Below are positions 42,560 to 51,039 of a stretch of 64,000 bases of DNA, piece by piece. The position numbers were made by a program, and so were the translations under genes. Within the stretch, counting starts at the first letter, position 1. Each line of letters starts with the position of its first letter. The notes below the pieces were generated by a model, which saw only the letters and a program-made list of their open reading frames with translations, was not told the DNA's origin and did no database searches. The stretch is from Halomonas sp. GFAJ-1 (GTDB lineage: Bacteria; Pseudomonadota; Gammaproteobacteria; Pseudomonadales; Halomonadaceae), in the NCBI GenBank assembly GCA_002966495.1, contig CP016490.1, positions 1,240,001-1,304,000 on the forward strand, given 5' to 3'.

Positions 42560-43290
42560 CCCTGTAACGATGGCTTTTCTTGAACAGTACGCCAAACGCA
42601 CATCCCCGCGAAGTAAACAGAGGTCAAGCCTAAGCCCCACAGCGCCCAGACGGCGTGATCAGTGCTTGAGAGAATTAACGAGGTCGTGCACACACACCAC
42701 AACAGCGTGACGGCGATATTGAGCGGCATAAATAGACGCACGCGAAACGGGTGCAGAAACTTCATTTTGGTCACGGTCAGCACCGCCAGGACGAGGATCG
42801 CTGCAAACGTGATGAAGGGGGGTAAATCAAGAATATAAAAATAGGCCGCGGCAATATTCCAAGCGGCGGGAAAGCCAACGAAGTAATTATCCTGGCTTTT
42901 CATATCGACGTTGCAGAAGCAGAACATCGACGATAGAAGAATAATAAAGACGGAGATCAGCCCTAAATAGGGTGGCAACTCAATGAAGTAGTAAATAAAC
43001 AGAGCGGGAATAAACGCCCAGGTGAGGTAATCAATCACCATATCCAGCGTCGACCCATCGAAGTGGGGCAGTACGGACTTCACCTCATATTTGCGTGCCA
43101 GGGTGCCATCAATCCCGTCGATCATCATCGCCGCCCCTAGCCAGAGTAGGCATGCGACGGGATTATTGTCGATCAGTGAAAGCAGCGCCATTGTGCCAAG
43201 CAGCACCCCGCTGGCGGTAAATACGTGCACGCTCCACGCCTTATATATCGAAGCGCGGGATTCGGTATTTGAAGAAAGCGATTGGACCAC
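42556..43290 (-). CDS. pcs: phosphatidylcholine synthase
   Basis: A 244-residue, ~8-helix CDP-alcohol phosphotransferase that condenses CDP-diacylglycerol with choline. The catalytic motif is the Pcs form: DGIDGTLARKYEVKSVLPHFDGSTLDMVID (three Asp of DG-AR-G-D-D within residues about 57-86). FCNVDMKSQDNYFVGFPAAWN is also characteristic. It is convergent with the TetR gene and divergent from the GNAT gene, unrelated to the pyrimidine genes around it. Phosphatidylcholine would depend on choline uptake, common in salt-tolerant bacteria. Confidence 0.9.
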   Translation of the reverse strand: MVQSLSSNTESRASIYKAWSVHVFTASGVLLGTMALLSLIDNNPVACLLWLGAAMMIDGIDGTLARKYEVKSVLPHFDGSTLDMVIDYLTWAFIPALFIYYFIELPPYLGLISVFIILLSSMFCFCNVDMKSQDNYFVGFPAAWNIAAAYFYILDLPPFITFAAILVLAVLTVTKMKFLHPFRVRLFMPLNIAVTLLWCVCTTSLILSSTDHAVWALWGLGLTSVYFAGMCVWRTVQEKPSLQG

Positions 43291-43460
43291 GGTAACCCCA
43301 GTGGGAACGCGTCGTCCCCTTGCTGTTAGATGGATTAATAAGCGTTTAAAAGACGATACACTACTATAGTTAAATCGTCAGGAAATACACGGCGCAGCAC
43401 TAAGCGCTGTGTCGAAACATTGCTACGGTAAGTTAGCGCAAAAAACAGGAGAGTTAGCGC

Positions 43461-43913
43461 ATGACCCACGTCCGCTCTGCCACGATTCATGATCTTGATG
43501 CATTAACCGAGCTGTTAGATGGCTATCGGCAGTTTTATCAACAGCCAAGTGATATTCAAGCAGCGCGTGACTTTTTGCGCCAGCGCTTTGGGCAGGCGGA
43601 CTCCCGCATTTTGGTGAGTGAAGGCGTTGATGGCGCGCTCACAGGGTTTGTTCAGCTCTATCCAGGTGTTTCCACCGTAGGCTTGAATGCGCGCTGGACG
43701 TTGAACGACCTCTTTGTGCTGCCTGAGTGTCGTGAAAAAGGAACGGGCCGAGCGCTCATGGAAGCCGCCACCCAGCTTGCCCGTGAGCATGGCGTGGCAC
43801 GCTTGATATTAATGACCCAGGTAGAGAATGAGCGTGCACAACACCTTTATGAATCGCTGGGCTGGCAGCGCAACACGGCGTTCTACGGCTATTTACTGGA
43901 CGTTAACGCATAA
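43461..43913 (+). CDS. GNAT-family N-acetyltransferase
   Basis: A 150-residue acetyltransferase. The acetyl-CoA binding region is LNDLFVLPECREKGTGRALMEAA (motif A, R-x-x-G-x-G), followed by HGVARLILMTQVENERAQHLYESLGWQR (motif B). Target unknown. CAGGAG lies upstream of the ATG. Convergent with codA, with 36 bases between the stops. Confidence 0.85.
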   Translation: MTHVRSATIHDLDALTELLDGYRQFYQQPSDIQAARDFLRQRFGQADSRILVSEGVDGALTGFVQLYPGVSTVGLNARWTLNDLFVLPECREKGTGRALMEAATQLAREHGVARLILMTQVENERAQHLYESLGWQRNTAFYGYLLDVNA

Positions 43914-43949
43914 CCGTCTAGAAACGCCTTGAGCGGGTGTTCATTGGCA

Positions 43950-45209
43950 TTAGCCAAGCCACTGGGGCGTGGTGATTTTGGCTGGCTCGCGCTGCATGAT
44001 GATCTCGCCCTGGCGTACCGAAAGCAGCACTTCGCCCTGGGTGCGTAGCACGCTGTAATCATCTTCGCCGTCCAGCAGGTTGAAGCTGGCGGGTTTGCCG
44101 ACCTCAATACCGTAACGCTCCTCAATATTCATTGTGCGGGCGCTGTTGTCGGTAATCAGCGAAAGCGCCTGGCTGAAGTCCTGATAGCCCATCATTTGGC
44201 AGATATGCAGGCCAAAATCGAGCGTTCTCAAAAGCTTGCCATTACCCAGCGAGTACCAGGGGTCAAAGATGGAATCCTCGGCAAAGCAGACGTTAATGCC
44301 CGCTGCGTTGAGCTCTTTTACGCGCGTCACGCCGCGCCGTTTCGGGTAGGTGTCAAAGCGCCCCTGCAGGTGAATGCTTTCGGTAGGGCAGGATACGAAG
44401 TTGATGCCCGAGCGTTTGAGCAGCAGAAACAGCTTGGAGCAGTAGGCGTTGTCGTAGGAGTGCATGGCGGTGGTGTGACTGGCGGTCACGCGGCTGCCTA
44501 AGTCGTTAAATAGCGCTTCGCAGGCCAGCACTTCTAGAAAGCGTGAATTGGGGTCGTCAATTTCATCGCAGTGCACATCCACCAAGCGGTCGTACTTAAT
44601 CGCCAATTCGATCACTCGCTTCATGGAGGCGACGCCCAGCTCCCGGGTATATTCGAAGTGAGGAATACCGCCGACAACGTCAGCGCCGAACTCCAATGCC
44701 TCTTCCATCAGCTTTTCGCCGCCAGGGTAAGAGAGCAGGCCATCTTGTGGGAAAGCGACGACTTGTATGTCGATTTTATCTTTCAATTCATCGCGCAAGC
44801 CGCATAGGGTTTTAAGCCCGATCAGGCTCGGGTCGCTGGTATCGGCGTGGGTGCGCACAAACTGCACGCCGTTGCTAATCAGCAGGTTGAGCGTTTTAAG
44901 TGCCCGCTCGCGAATATCCGCTTCGGTCAACATAGGCTTACGTTCGCCCCAGCGCTCAATACCTTCAAATAGCGTGCCGCTCTGGTTCCAGTGTGGCTCG
45001 CCTGCGGTGAGTGCAGCATCCAGGTGGATATGCGGCTCGATAAAGGGGGCGCAAACAAGCTTGCCACCCGCATCAATCTGCCTATCGTCTGCCTTCAGTG
45101 GCGAATCTTGTACGGTAATGGCGCTGAACGTACCGTTCTCAATCTCAAGCCGATAAAGTTCAGGGCGCTGGCGAATGCGGGCGTTAATGATCTGCATGTG
45201 AATGCTCAC
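43950..45209 (-). CDS. codA: cytosine deaminase (CodA-type amidohydrolase)
   Basis: Deaminates cytosine to uracil. The 419-residue chain follows E. coli CodA nearly without gaps: metal ligands His60 and His62 (EPHIHLD), His213 (DVHCDEIDD, with catalytic Glu216) and Asp312 (FAEDSIFDPW); Gln155 in VAFPQDG and ASHTTAMHSY are kept. The residue after the metal Asp is Ser313 where E. coli has Asp314, and ESIHLQ replaces VNIHLQ, so specificity could differ. GTG 45209 gives the best length match; ATG 45197 is an alternative. Last gene of the pyrimidine operon, 116 bases after preA. Confidence 0.87.
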   Translation of the reverse strand: MSIHMQIINARIRQRPELYRLEIENGTFSAITVQDSPLKADDRQIDAGGKLVCAPFIEPHIHLDAALTAGEPHWNQSGTLFEGIERWGERKPMLTEADIRERALKTLNLLISNGVQFVRTHADTSDPSLIGLKTLCGLRDELKDKIDIQVVAFPQDGLLSYPGGEKLMEEALEFGADVVGGIPHFEYTRELGVASMKRVIELAIKYDRLVDVHCDEIDDPNSRFLEVLACEALFNDLGSRVTASHTTAMHSYDNAYCSKLFLLLKRSGINFVSCPTESIHLQGRFDTYPKRRGVTRVKELNAAGINVCFAEDSIFDPWYSLGNGKLLRTLDFGLHICQMMGYQDFSQALSLITDNSARTMNIEERYGIEVGKPASFNLLDGEDDYSVLRTQGEVLLSVRQGEIIMQREPAKITTPQWLG

Positions 45210-45279
45210 TTAGTGCATAGCTGTTAAAAAGACGTATTGCTTAGCGTAGCGTGCTTTAAGCGTAGCAGCACAGCGTTGA

Positions 45280-45302
45280 CCGCCCTCGTGAGATGAGGGC
45301 GG
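45280..45302 (-). other. hairpin between preA and codA
   Basis: CCGCCCTC-GTGAGAT-GAGGGCGG forms an eight-pair stem in the 116-base gap. There is no T run on the minus strand, so it may be a processing or partial-termination element rather than a full terminator; codA may also have its own promoter. Confidence 0.5.
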
Positions 45303-45325
45303 GGGTTGATCGGCTAACAGGGCGA

Positions 45326-46660
45326 TTAAGAGGCGACGCGGAAAGGGTTACGCGGGTCGTTGTCCCAGGCGAGGAAGGGCTTGCCGGTCTCTTGAGGTAC
45401 CATGGTGATGCAGTTTTCTACTGGGCAGGTGATTTGGCACAGGTTACAGCCTACACACTCATCCTCGATTACCTCGTAACGGCGTGCGCCGTCCTGCTCG
45501 GTGAGTTTGGCAATCGACTGGTGGGAGGTATCCTCGCAGGCGATATAGCAGCGGCCGCACTCGATACACAGATCCTGGTCGATGTGGGCAATGGTCTTGA
45601 AGTTGATATCCAGGTGTTTCCAGTCGGTGGTTTGGGGCACTGCCTTGCGGGAGAACGCTTCAATTGAGTCGTAGCCTTTCTCCGCCATCCAGCGGGAGAG
45701 GCCGTCTTTCATCTCTTCCACAATCCTGAAACCGTTCAGCATCGCCGCGGTGCACACCTGCACGCTGCCAGAGCCGAGGGAGATAAACTCCGCCGCATCG
45801 CGCCAGGTGGAAATGCCGCCGATGCCGGAAATTGGCAGCGTTGCGGTGGCGGGGTCGCGGGCGATTTCCGCCACCATATTCATCGCAATGGGCTTAACCG
45901 CGCTGCCGCAGTAGCCGCCGTGGGTGCTCTGGTGGCCCACGGTGGGCATGGCGACCATGTTGTCCAAGTCAATGCTGGTGATGGAGTTGATGGTGTTGAT
46001 CAGCGACACCGCATCCGCGCCGCCACGCAGCGCCGCCTGAGCACCTACGCGGATATCGGTGATGTTGGGTGTAAGTTTCACAATCACCGGCTTGGAGTAG
46101 TGCTTTTTACACCAGTAGGTGACTTTTTCGATCAGATCCGGGTTTTGGCCCACCGCGGCGCCCATACCGCGCTCCGGCATGCCGTGGGGGCAGCCCAGGT
46201 TAAGCTCGATACCGTCGGCACCGGTAGCTTCCACTAGCGGTAAAATGTACGCCCAGGCCTCCTCATTGCAGGGCACCATGATGGAGACGATCAGTGCGCG
46301 GTCTGGCCAATCCTTTTTCACTTGGGTGATCTCTTGAAGATTGATCTCCAGTGAACGGTCGGTAATCAGCTCGATATTGTTAAAGCCGATGACCTCGCGG
46401 TTTTTGCCGTAGTGGGCCGAATAACGTGAGGAAACGTTCACCGCCGGCGGCTCTTCGCCGAGGGTTTTCCATACCACGCCGCCCCAGCCCGCTTCATAGG
46501 CGCGCACCACGTTATAGGCTTTATCCGTTGGTGGGGCCGAGGCCAGCCAGAACGGGTTGGGGGCTTTGATGCCGGCAAAATTTACCGAAAGATCAACGCC
46601 ATTAACCACGCTGTCGCCGCTGTTTTTCTTGCCGGGTGGGGTAAACGGTAAGGTGCTCAT
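45326..46660 (-). CDS. preA: NAD-dependent dihydropyrimidine dehydrogenase subunit PreA
   Basis: A 444-residue FMN/iron-sulfur subunit that reduces uracil and thymine to dihydro forms with PreT. The first ~330 residues are the dihydroorotate-dehydrogenase-like barrel with FWLASAPPTDK, the active-site loop LNLGCPHGMPERGMG and VSLINTINSI; the C-terminus holds two [4Fe-4S] sites, CIECGRCYIACEDTSH and CVGCNLCQITCPVENC. Its start overlaps the preT stop by four bases. Confidence 0.95.
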   Translation of the reverse strand: MSTLPFTPPGKKNSGDSVVNGVDLSVNFAGIKAPNPFWLASAPPTDKAYNVVRAYEAGWGGVVWKTLGEEPPAVNVSSRYSAHYGKNREVIGFNNIELITDRSLEINLQEITQVKKDWPDRALIVSIMVPCNEEAWAYILPLVEATGADGIELNLGCPHGMPERGMGAAVGQNPDLIEKVTYWCKKHYSKPVIVKLTPNITDIRVGAQAALRGGADAVSLINTINSITSIDLDNMVAMPTVGHQSTHGGYCGSAVKPIAMNMVAEIARDPATATLPISGIGGISTWRDAAEFISLGSGSVQVCTAAMLNGFRIVEEMKDGLSRWMAEKGYDSIEAFSRKAVPQTTDWKHLDINFKTIAHIDQDLCIECGRCYIACEDTSHQSIAKLTEQDGARRYEVIEDECVGCNLCQITCPVENCITMVPQETGKPFLAWDNDPRNPFRVAS

Positions 46661-48036
46661 GCGGCCTCCTGCTTGGCGGTAAGCGCTTGATGAATGGCGT
46701 GGGCCGCCAGTTTGCCGTGCTGCACGGCCTGTACGGTCAGGTCTTGGCCGGGTTGAACGCAGTCGCCCCCGGCATATACGTTGGGCATCGAGGTTTGGAA
46801 CATCTCGTTAACGTGAACGCGCTCGCCGTCGCGGGCGAGTTCTGCCGCCGTGGCATCATGCAGGCTCTTCGCGTCAAAGCCCTGGCCAATGGCCTTGAAG
46901 ATCGCATCAGCAGCAATCTCAAACGTCTCACCCGTGGGTGCTAAGCGTCCTGCCTGCTCAGAAGTGTTGGCAAAACGCATGCCTGCCACTTGCCCTTGCT
47001 CATTCAGCAGTATCTCATCGGGCTGCGCCCAGATGACCATGCGCACGCCGTTGGCCTTAGCGATCTCTTGTTCGTGATCGGTAGCGGACATCGCGTCTAC
47101 GCCACGGCGGTACACGAGGGTTACTTCGCTGGCGCCTAAGCGGGCCATTTGAGTGGCCATATCAATCGCGGTGTTACCTGCGCCAATCACGATGCAGCGC
47201 TTAGCGACCGCAAGAGTGCCCAAGTCATCGGTTTGGCGCAGGGTTTTGATGTAGTCCACCGCAGGCATCAGGCCAGGGGCGTCCTCACCGGTAAGCCCTA
47301 ACGCTCGGCTGGCACCAAGACCTAACCCGAGAAAAACGCTGTCATACTGCTGGTGCAGGGTGTCGAGGGTCAGGTTATCGCCCAGACGCTGGCCGTACTG
47401 GATGTCGATGCCACCGATTTCGAGCAAAAACTCGACTTCCTTGCGGGCGAAGTCGTCGGTCATTTTGTAGCGGGCAATACCGTACTCGTTGAGACCACCA
47501 GGCTTCTGTTCGGCTTCAAATATCGTTACTTGGTGGCCCAGCATGGCGAGGCGATGGGCGCAGGAAAGCCCAGCAGGACCCGCCCCCACCACGGCAATAT
47601 GGCGGCCAGTGGTGGCGGCGCGTTTGAACGGGTGGCTCTCAAACTGCATGTTGTCGGTGGCGTGGCGCTGTAATAAACCGATGAGCACCGGCTGACACTC
47701 GGCATCATGGTTACGCACACAGCTGCGTTCGCAGAGGATTTCCGTGGGGCACACGCGGGCGCAGCTGCCGCCCAGAATGTTGGCCTCCAGAATGGTTTCA
47801 GCCGCGCCGTTGATGTTGCTTTCGCTGATTTGGCGGATAAAGCTTGGAATGTCGATTTCCGACGGGCATGCTTCCACGCAGGGCGCATCATAGCAGTAGA
47901 GGCAGCGCTGGCTTTCGATGATGGCTTGGCGCGGCGTTAGTGGTGGGTGCAGGTCGCTAAAGTTATGCTTCAGCGCCTCAGGGTCGTAGGTGCCGACCTC
48001 TTTTGCGCTGGGTAAATGATCAAGTGAATGGGTCAC
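46657..48036 (-). CDS. preT: dihydropyrimidine dehydrogenase subunit PreT
   Basis: A 459-residue flavoprotein feeding NAD(P)H electrons to PreA. N-terminal cysteines for two clusters: CLYCYDAPCVEACPSEIDIP and CARVCPTEILCERSC. FAD-binding fold: VVGAGPAGLSCAHRL; NAD(P)-binding fold: VIGAGNTAIDMATQMARLG; C-terminal FAD contact: VYAGGDCVQPGQ. Together with PreA this equals the mammalian DPD chain cut in two. Third gene of the operon, 39 bases after dihydropyrimidinase. Confidence 0.94.
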   Translation of the reverse strand: MTHSLDHLPSAKEVGTYDPEALKHNFSDLHPPLTPRQAIIESQRCLYCYDAPCVEACPSEIDIPSFIRQISESNINGAAETILEANILGGSCARVCPTEILCERSCVRNHDAECQPVLIGLLQRHATDNMQFESHPFKRAATTGRHIAVVGAGPAGLSCAHRLAMLGHQVTIFEAEQKPGGLNEYGIARYKMTDDFARKEVEFLLEIGGIDIQYGQRLGDNLTLDTLHQQYDSVFLGLGLGASRALGLTGEDAPGLMPAVDYIKTLRQTDDLGTLAVAKRCIVIGAGNTAIDMATQMARLGASEVTLVYRRGVDAMSATDHEQEIAKANGVRMVIWAQPDEILLNEQGQVAGMRFANTSEQAGRLAPTGETFEIAADAIFKAIGQGFDAKSLHDATAAELARDGERVHVNEMFQTSMPNVYAGGDCVQPGQDLTVQAVQHGKLAAHAIHQALTAKQEAA

Positions 48037-48075
48037 GGTCGTTTCTCCATTGCTCTGTTCTTTAGTGAGGGCGAG

Positions 48076-49515
48076 TTAGCGTGTTACCGCGACGGGCGCG
48101 TTTAACTCAGCGCGTTTGGCGAGCAGTTCAAATACGCCGGGGTAGGCGGGGCGCTCTAAGTAGCGGCCTGCACCACGCTCGGCGTGTAGCTCGCCGTCGC
48201 GCCATGTCCACTTGCCTTGGCTGATGGTGTGGCGGGCGATGCCGCGCACCGTTTTGCCCTCAAAGATATTGAAGTCGACGTTCTGGTGGTGGGTTTTGGC
48301 AGAAATCGTCCGCGTACCGTTCGGGTCCCAGACCACAATGTCGGCATCGGAGCCGACCTGAATCGCACCTTTGCGCGGGTAGAGATTAAAAATTTTGGCG
48401 GTATTGGTGGAGGTCACAGCGACAAACTCCTGGGGCGAGAGCTTGCCGGTGTTCACGCCCTCATCCCACAGCACCGCCAAACGGTCTTCCACCCCGGCAG
48501 TGCCGTTGGGAATCTTGGTGAAGTCATCTTTACCGGCGGCTTTCTGCTCTTCGCAGAAGCAGCAGTGGTCGGTGGCGGTGGTTTGCAAATTGCCGGATTG
48601 CAGGCCATGCCAGAGCGCTTCTTGATGGCCTTTGGGGCGGAAGGGCGGGCTCATGACGTGAGCGGCGGCGGTTGCCCAGTCGGGGTGCTGATAAACGCTG
48701 TCGTCGATCACCAAGTGACCCGCTAAGCATTCGCCAAACACCGGGTGGCCCTGTTGGCGGGCGTAGGCGATTTCGTCTACCGCATCTTTGGTGGAAACGT
48801 GGACGAGATAGACAGGGGCGCCAAGCGTGCTGGCAATGCGAATCGCACGGCTGGCGGCTTCGCCTTCCACTTGGGGTGGTCGAGAAAGCGGGTGGGCTTC
48901 CGGCCCGGTAATGCCCTGGGCCAATAACTTCTGCTGCATGTGGTAGACCAGCTCGCCATTTTCTGCGTGAACAGTGGGCACGGCCCCTAGCTCCAGGCAG
49001 CGAGAAAAGCTCTCTACCAGAATGTCGTCGGTGGCCATGATCGCGCCCTTGTAGGCCATAAAGTGCTTGAAGCTGTTAACGCCGTGTTCGCGCACTAGCG
49101 TACCCATCTCCTCTTTAACGCTCTCGTCCCACCAGGTAATTGCCACGTGGAAGGCGAAGTCAGTCGCCGCTTTTTCCGCCCAGCCTTGCCAGGTTTCAAA
49201 GGCTTCCAGCAGCGACTGGCCGGGGCTTGGAATGACAAAATCGATAATCGTGGTCGTGCCACCTGCCATGGCCGCGGCGGTGCCGGTGTAGAAGTCTTCG
49301 CTAGCGACGGCGCCCATAAACGGCATCTGCATATGGGTATGGGGGTCAATGCCGCCGGGCATGACCAGCTGGTCGCTGGCATCGACGATCTCGCAGCCTT
49401 CAGGGATGTCTAGGTCGGTGCCAATGGCGTGGATTTTGCCGTCAACACACAGCACATCTGCGCGGTAGGTATCAGCGTGGGTGACAACGGTGCCGCCTTT
49501 GATCAATAGGCTCAT
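48076..49515 (-). CDS. hydA: dihydropyrimidinase
   Basis: A 479-residue cyclic amidohydrolase that opens dihydrouracil to N-carbamoyl-beta-alanine. Metal site: His59 and His61 in GGIDPHTHMQMP and the carboxylated lysine Lys150 in NSFKHFMAYKG; HAENGELVYHMQQKLL and LVHVSTKDA are further typical blocks. Length agrees with dihydropyrimidinase/D-hydantoinase (about 460-480). Follows the beta-ureidopropionase gene by 33 bases. Confidence 0.93.
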   Translation of the reverse strand: MSLLIKGGTVVTHADTYRADVLCVDGKIHAIGTDLDIPEGCEIVDASDQLVMPGGIDPHTHMQMPFMGAVASEDFYTGTAAAMAGGTTTIIDFVIPSPGQSLLEAFETWQGWAEKAATDFAFHVAITWWDESVKEEMGTLVREHGVNSFKHFMAYKGAIMATDDILVESFSRCLELGAVPTVHAENGELVYHMQQKLLAQGITGPEAHPLSRPPQVEGEAASRAIRIASTLGAPVYLVHVSTKDAVDEIAYARQQGHPVFGECLAGHLVIDDSVYQHPDWATAAAHVMSPPFRPKGHQEALWHGLQSGNLQTTATDHCCFCEEQKAAGKDDFTKIPNGTAGVEDRLAVLWDEGVNTGKLSPQEFVAVTSTNTAKIFNLYPRKGAIQVGSDADIVVWDPNGTRTISAKTHHQNVDFNIFEGKTVRGIARHTISQGKWTWRDGELHAERGAGRYLERPAYPGVFELLAKRAELNAPVAVTR

Positions 49516-49548
49516 GGTTTGCTCCTGCGTAACGTTGACTAAGAGGGC

Positions 49549-50415
49549 TTATTCGCCGTCGGTGAGGCGGGTGTAGGTCTCAGGGCGGCGGTCACGGAAG
49601 AACTGCCAGTTGTTGCGCACCTCACGCACCATGTCCAAATCGATCTCGTGTACCAGCAGCTCGTCTTCGGTTTCGCTGGCCTGGGCCTCGATTTTGCCGC
49701 GCGGGTTAACGATGTAGCTGGAACCGTAGAAGTCGCCGATGTTCCACGGCGCTTCAGTACCCACGCGGTTAATAGCGGCAATAAAGCAGCCATTGGCGGC
49801 GGCGGAGGCGGGCTGTTCAAGCTCCCACAGGTATTGGGAAAGCCCGGCCACAGTGGCGGAGGGGTTGAAAATTACCTCGGCGCCGTTGAGCGCCAGCGCC
49901 CGCCAGCCTTCGGGGAAGTGACGGTCGTAGCAGATATAAACGCCGATTTTGCCGTAAGCCGTATCAAACACGGGCCAGTTGGATTTGCCCGGCTTAAAGA
50001 AGAATTTTTCCCAAAAGCCCGCTACTTGGGGGATATGGGTTTTATGGTATTTGCCCAGGTAGCTGCCGTCGGCATCGAATACCGCAGCGGTGTTGTAGTA
50101 AACGCCGGTCTCGGTCTCTTCATAGATGGGCACGATGATGACCATGCGGTGTTTGGCCGCCAGCTTCTGCATCATTTGGCAAGTGGGGCCTTCCGGCACC
50201 CGTTCGGCGGCGGCGTACCACTTTGCATCTTGGCTAGGGCAGAAATAGGGTTGGTTAAATACTTCTTGAAAACAGAGTACCTGCACGCCTTGTTCGGCGG
50301 CCTGCTCAACCAATGGCAAATGCGCTTCATTCATCGCGTCACGAATGGCGGCAGGTTCTAAGTCAGTGGTGGTTTTAAGGCCCATCTGAATTAAGCCAAT
50401 CTTCATTTTCTGCAT
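49549..50415 (-). CDS. nitrilase-family beta-ureidopropionase (N-carbamoyl-beta-alanine amidohydrolase)
   Basis: A 288-residue C-N hydrolase with the Glu-Lys-Cys triad: Glu51 (CFQEVFNQPYF), Lys125 (KYHKTHIPQ) and Cys162 (YICYDRHFPEGWRA). The NQPYFCPSQD and GFWEKFFFKPG loops resemble the beta-ureidopropionase branch, and its position before dihydropyrimidinase supports that: it frees beta-alanine, ammonia and CO2. ATG 50415 was chosen (AGAGGG upstream); an in-frame ATG at 50481 would add 22 unlikely residues. First gene of the operon to codA. Confidence 0.88.
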   Translation of the reverse strand: MQKMKIGLIQMGLKTTTDLEPAAIRDAMNEAHLPLVEQAAEQGVQVLCFQEVFNQPYFCPSQDAKWYAAAERVPEGPTCQMMQKLAAKHRMVIIVPIYEETETGVYYNTAAVFDADGSYLGKYHKTHIPQVAGFWEKFFFKPGKSNWPVFDTAYGKIGVYICYDRHFPEGWRALALNGAEVIFNPSATVAGLSQYLWELEQPASAAANGCFIAAINRVGTEAPWNIGDFYGSSYIVNPRGKIEAQASETEDELLVHEIDLDMVREVRNNWQFFRDRRPETYTRLTDGE

Positions 50416-50596
50416 GTTACAGCCCTCTCTTCTCATACGCGCCAACCGCATGCGGGCGCATGTCGGTTCGTTTCCGGTCATGTGAGGAGTCGTGGATTAA
50501 CGCCTCTCAAACGATGGCTGCGTGGCGTGCAGTGGTGCTCCCCTTTGCTTTTTGTAAAGCATAAGATGGAAGCGATTATTGTTGTTTTATAAAAGT

Positions 50597-50610
50597 TGTC
50601 ATATTTGACA
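50597..50610. promoter_or_regulatory. inverted repeat, possible operator
   Basis: TGTCA-TATT-TGACA: perfect five-base arms around a four-base spacer, 182-195 bases before the beta-ureidopropionase start. Confidence 0.4.
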
Positions 50611-50857
50611 GCTTTTTGAACATAGACCGTTATGGTGTGCTATTTCAAGATTTTTTTGAAATTACTTTAACTCTTTGATTTGTTAAATGTTTTATGAGTT
50701 TTATGGGTTTTTTGACTAAATTGGTGACTGCCTGCACTGTAATGGTGTTTTTATTTTATTTTTATAAAACAATGTCTTGATAACTTTTTTACATTTTTTG
50801 TGAGATTTTGAAGCCTCGTTTTGGTGCGTTTTTTTATGAAAGAACTACGCTAATTAG

Positions 50858-50872
50858 TGGTTTGTAAAACCA
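50858..50872. promoter_or_regulatory. inverted repeat, possible operator
   Basis: TGGTTT-GTA-AAACCA: perfect six-base arms around three bases, about 170-180 bases before the permease start. The arms fit the T-N11-A pattern of LysR-type sites. Confidence 0.4.
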
Positions 50873-51039
50873 TAAGGCGAATAATAACAATCACGCTAAC
50901 AGTGTCTGTATGTCTGTCAGATAAGTCAGCTTCTTGATCAATAAGTTAATAGCTTAGTGGCTGGTTTAGGCACGCTTATTGCTGCACATAAAGCGATACC
51001 GTGAATACAACGGGCAACAGCACTGCTGAGGAGAACACT

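Larger units (their letters stand above)
50416..51039. promoter_or_regulatory. divergent control region of the pyrimidine operon and NCS1 permease
   Basis: About 620 bases, much more AT-rich than the genes, separating the leftward catabolic operon from the rightward permease. It contains inverted repeats TGTCA-TATT-TGACA (50597-50610) and TGGTTT-GTA-AAACCA (50858-50872), an 8-base TTGATCAA, and several T tracts. No coding region is evident. The LysR product at 52.6 kb or the TetR product at 41.9 kb may act here. Confidence 0.6.
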
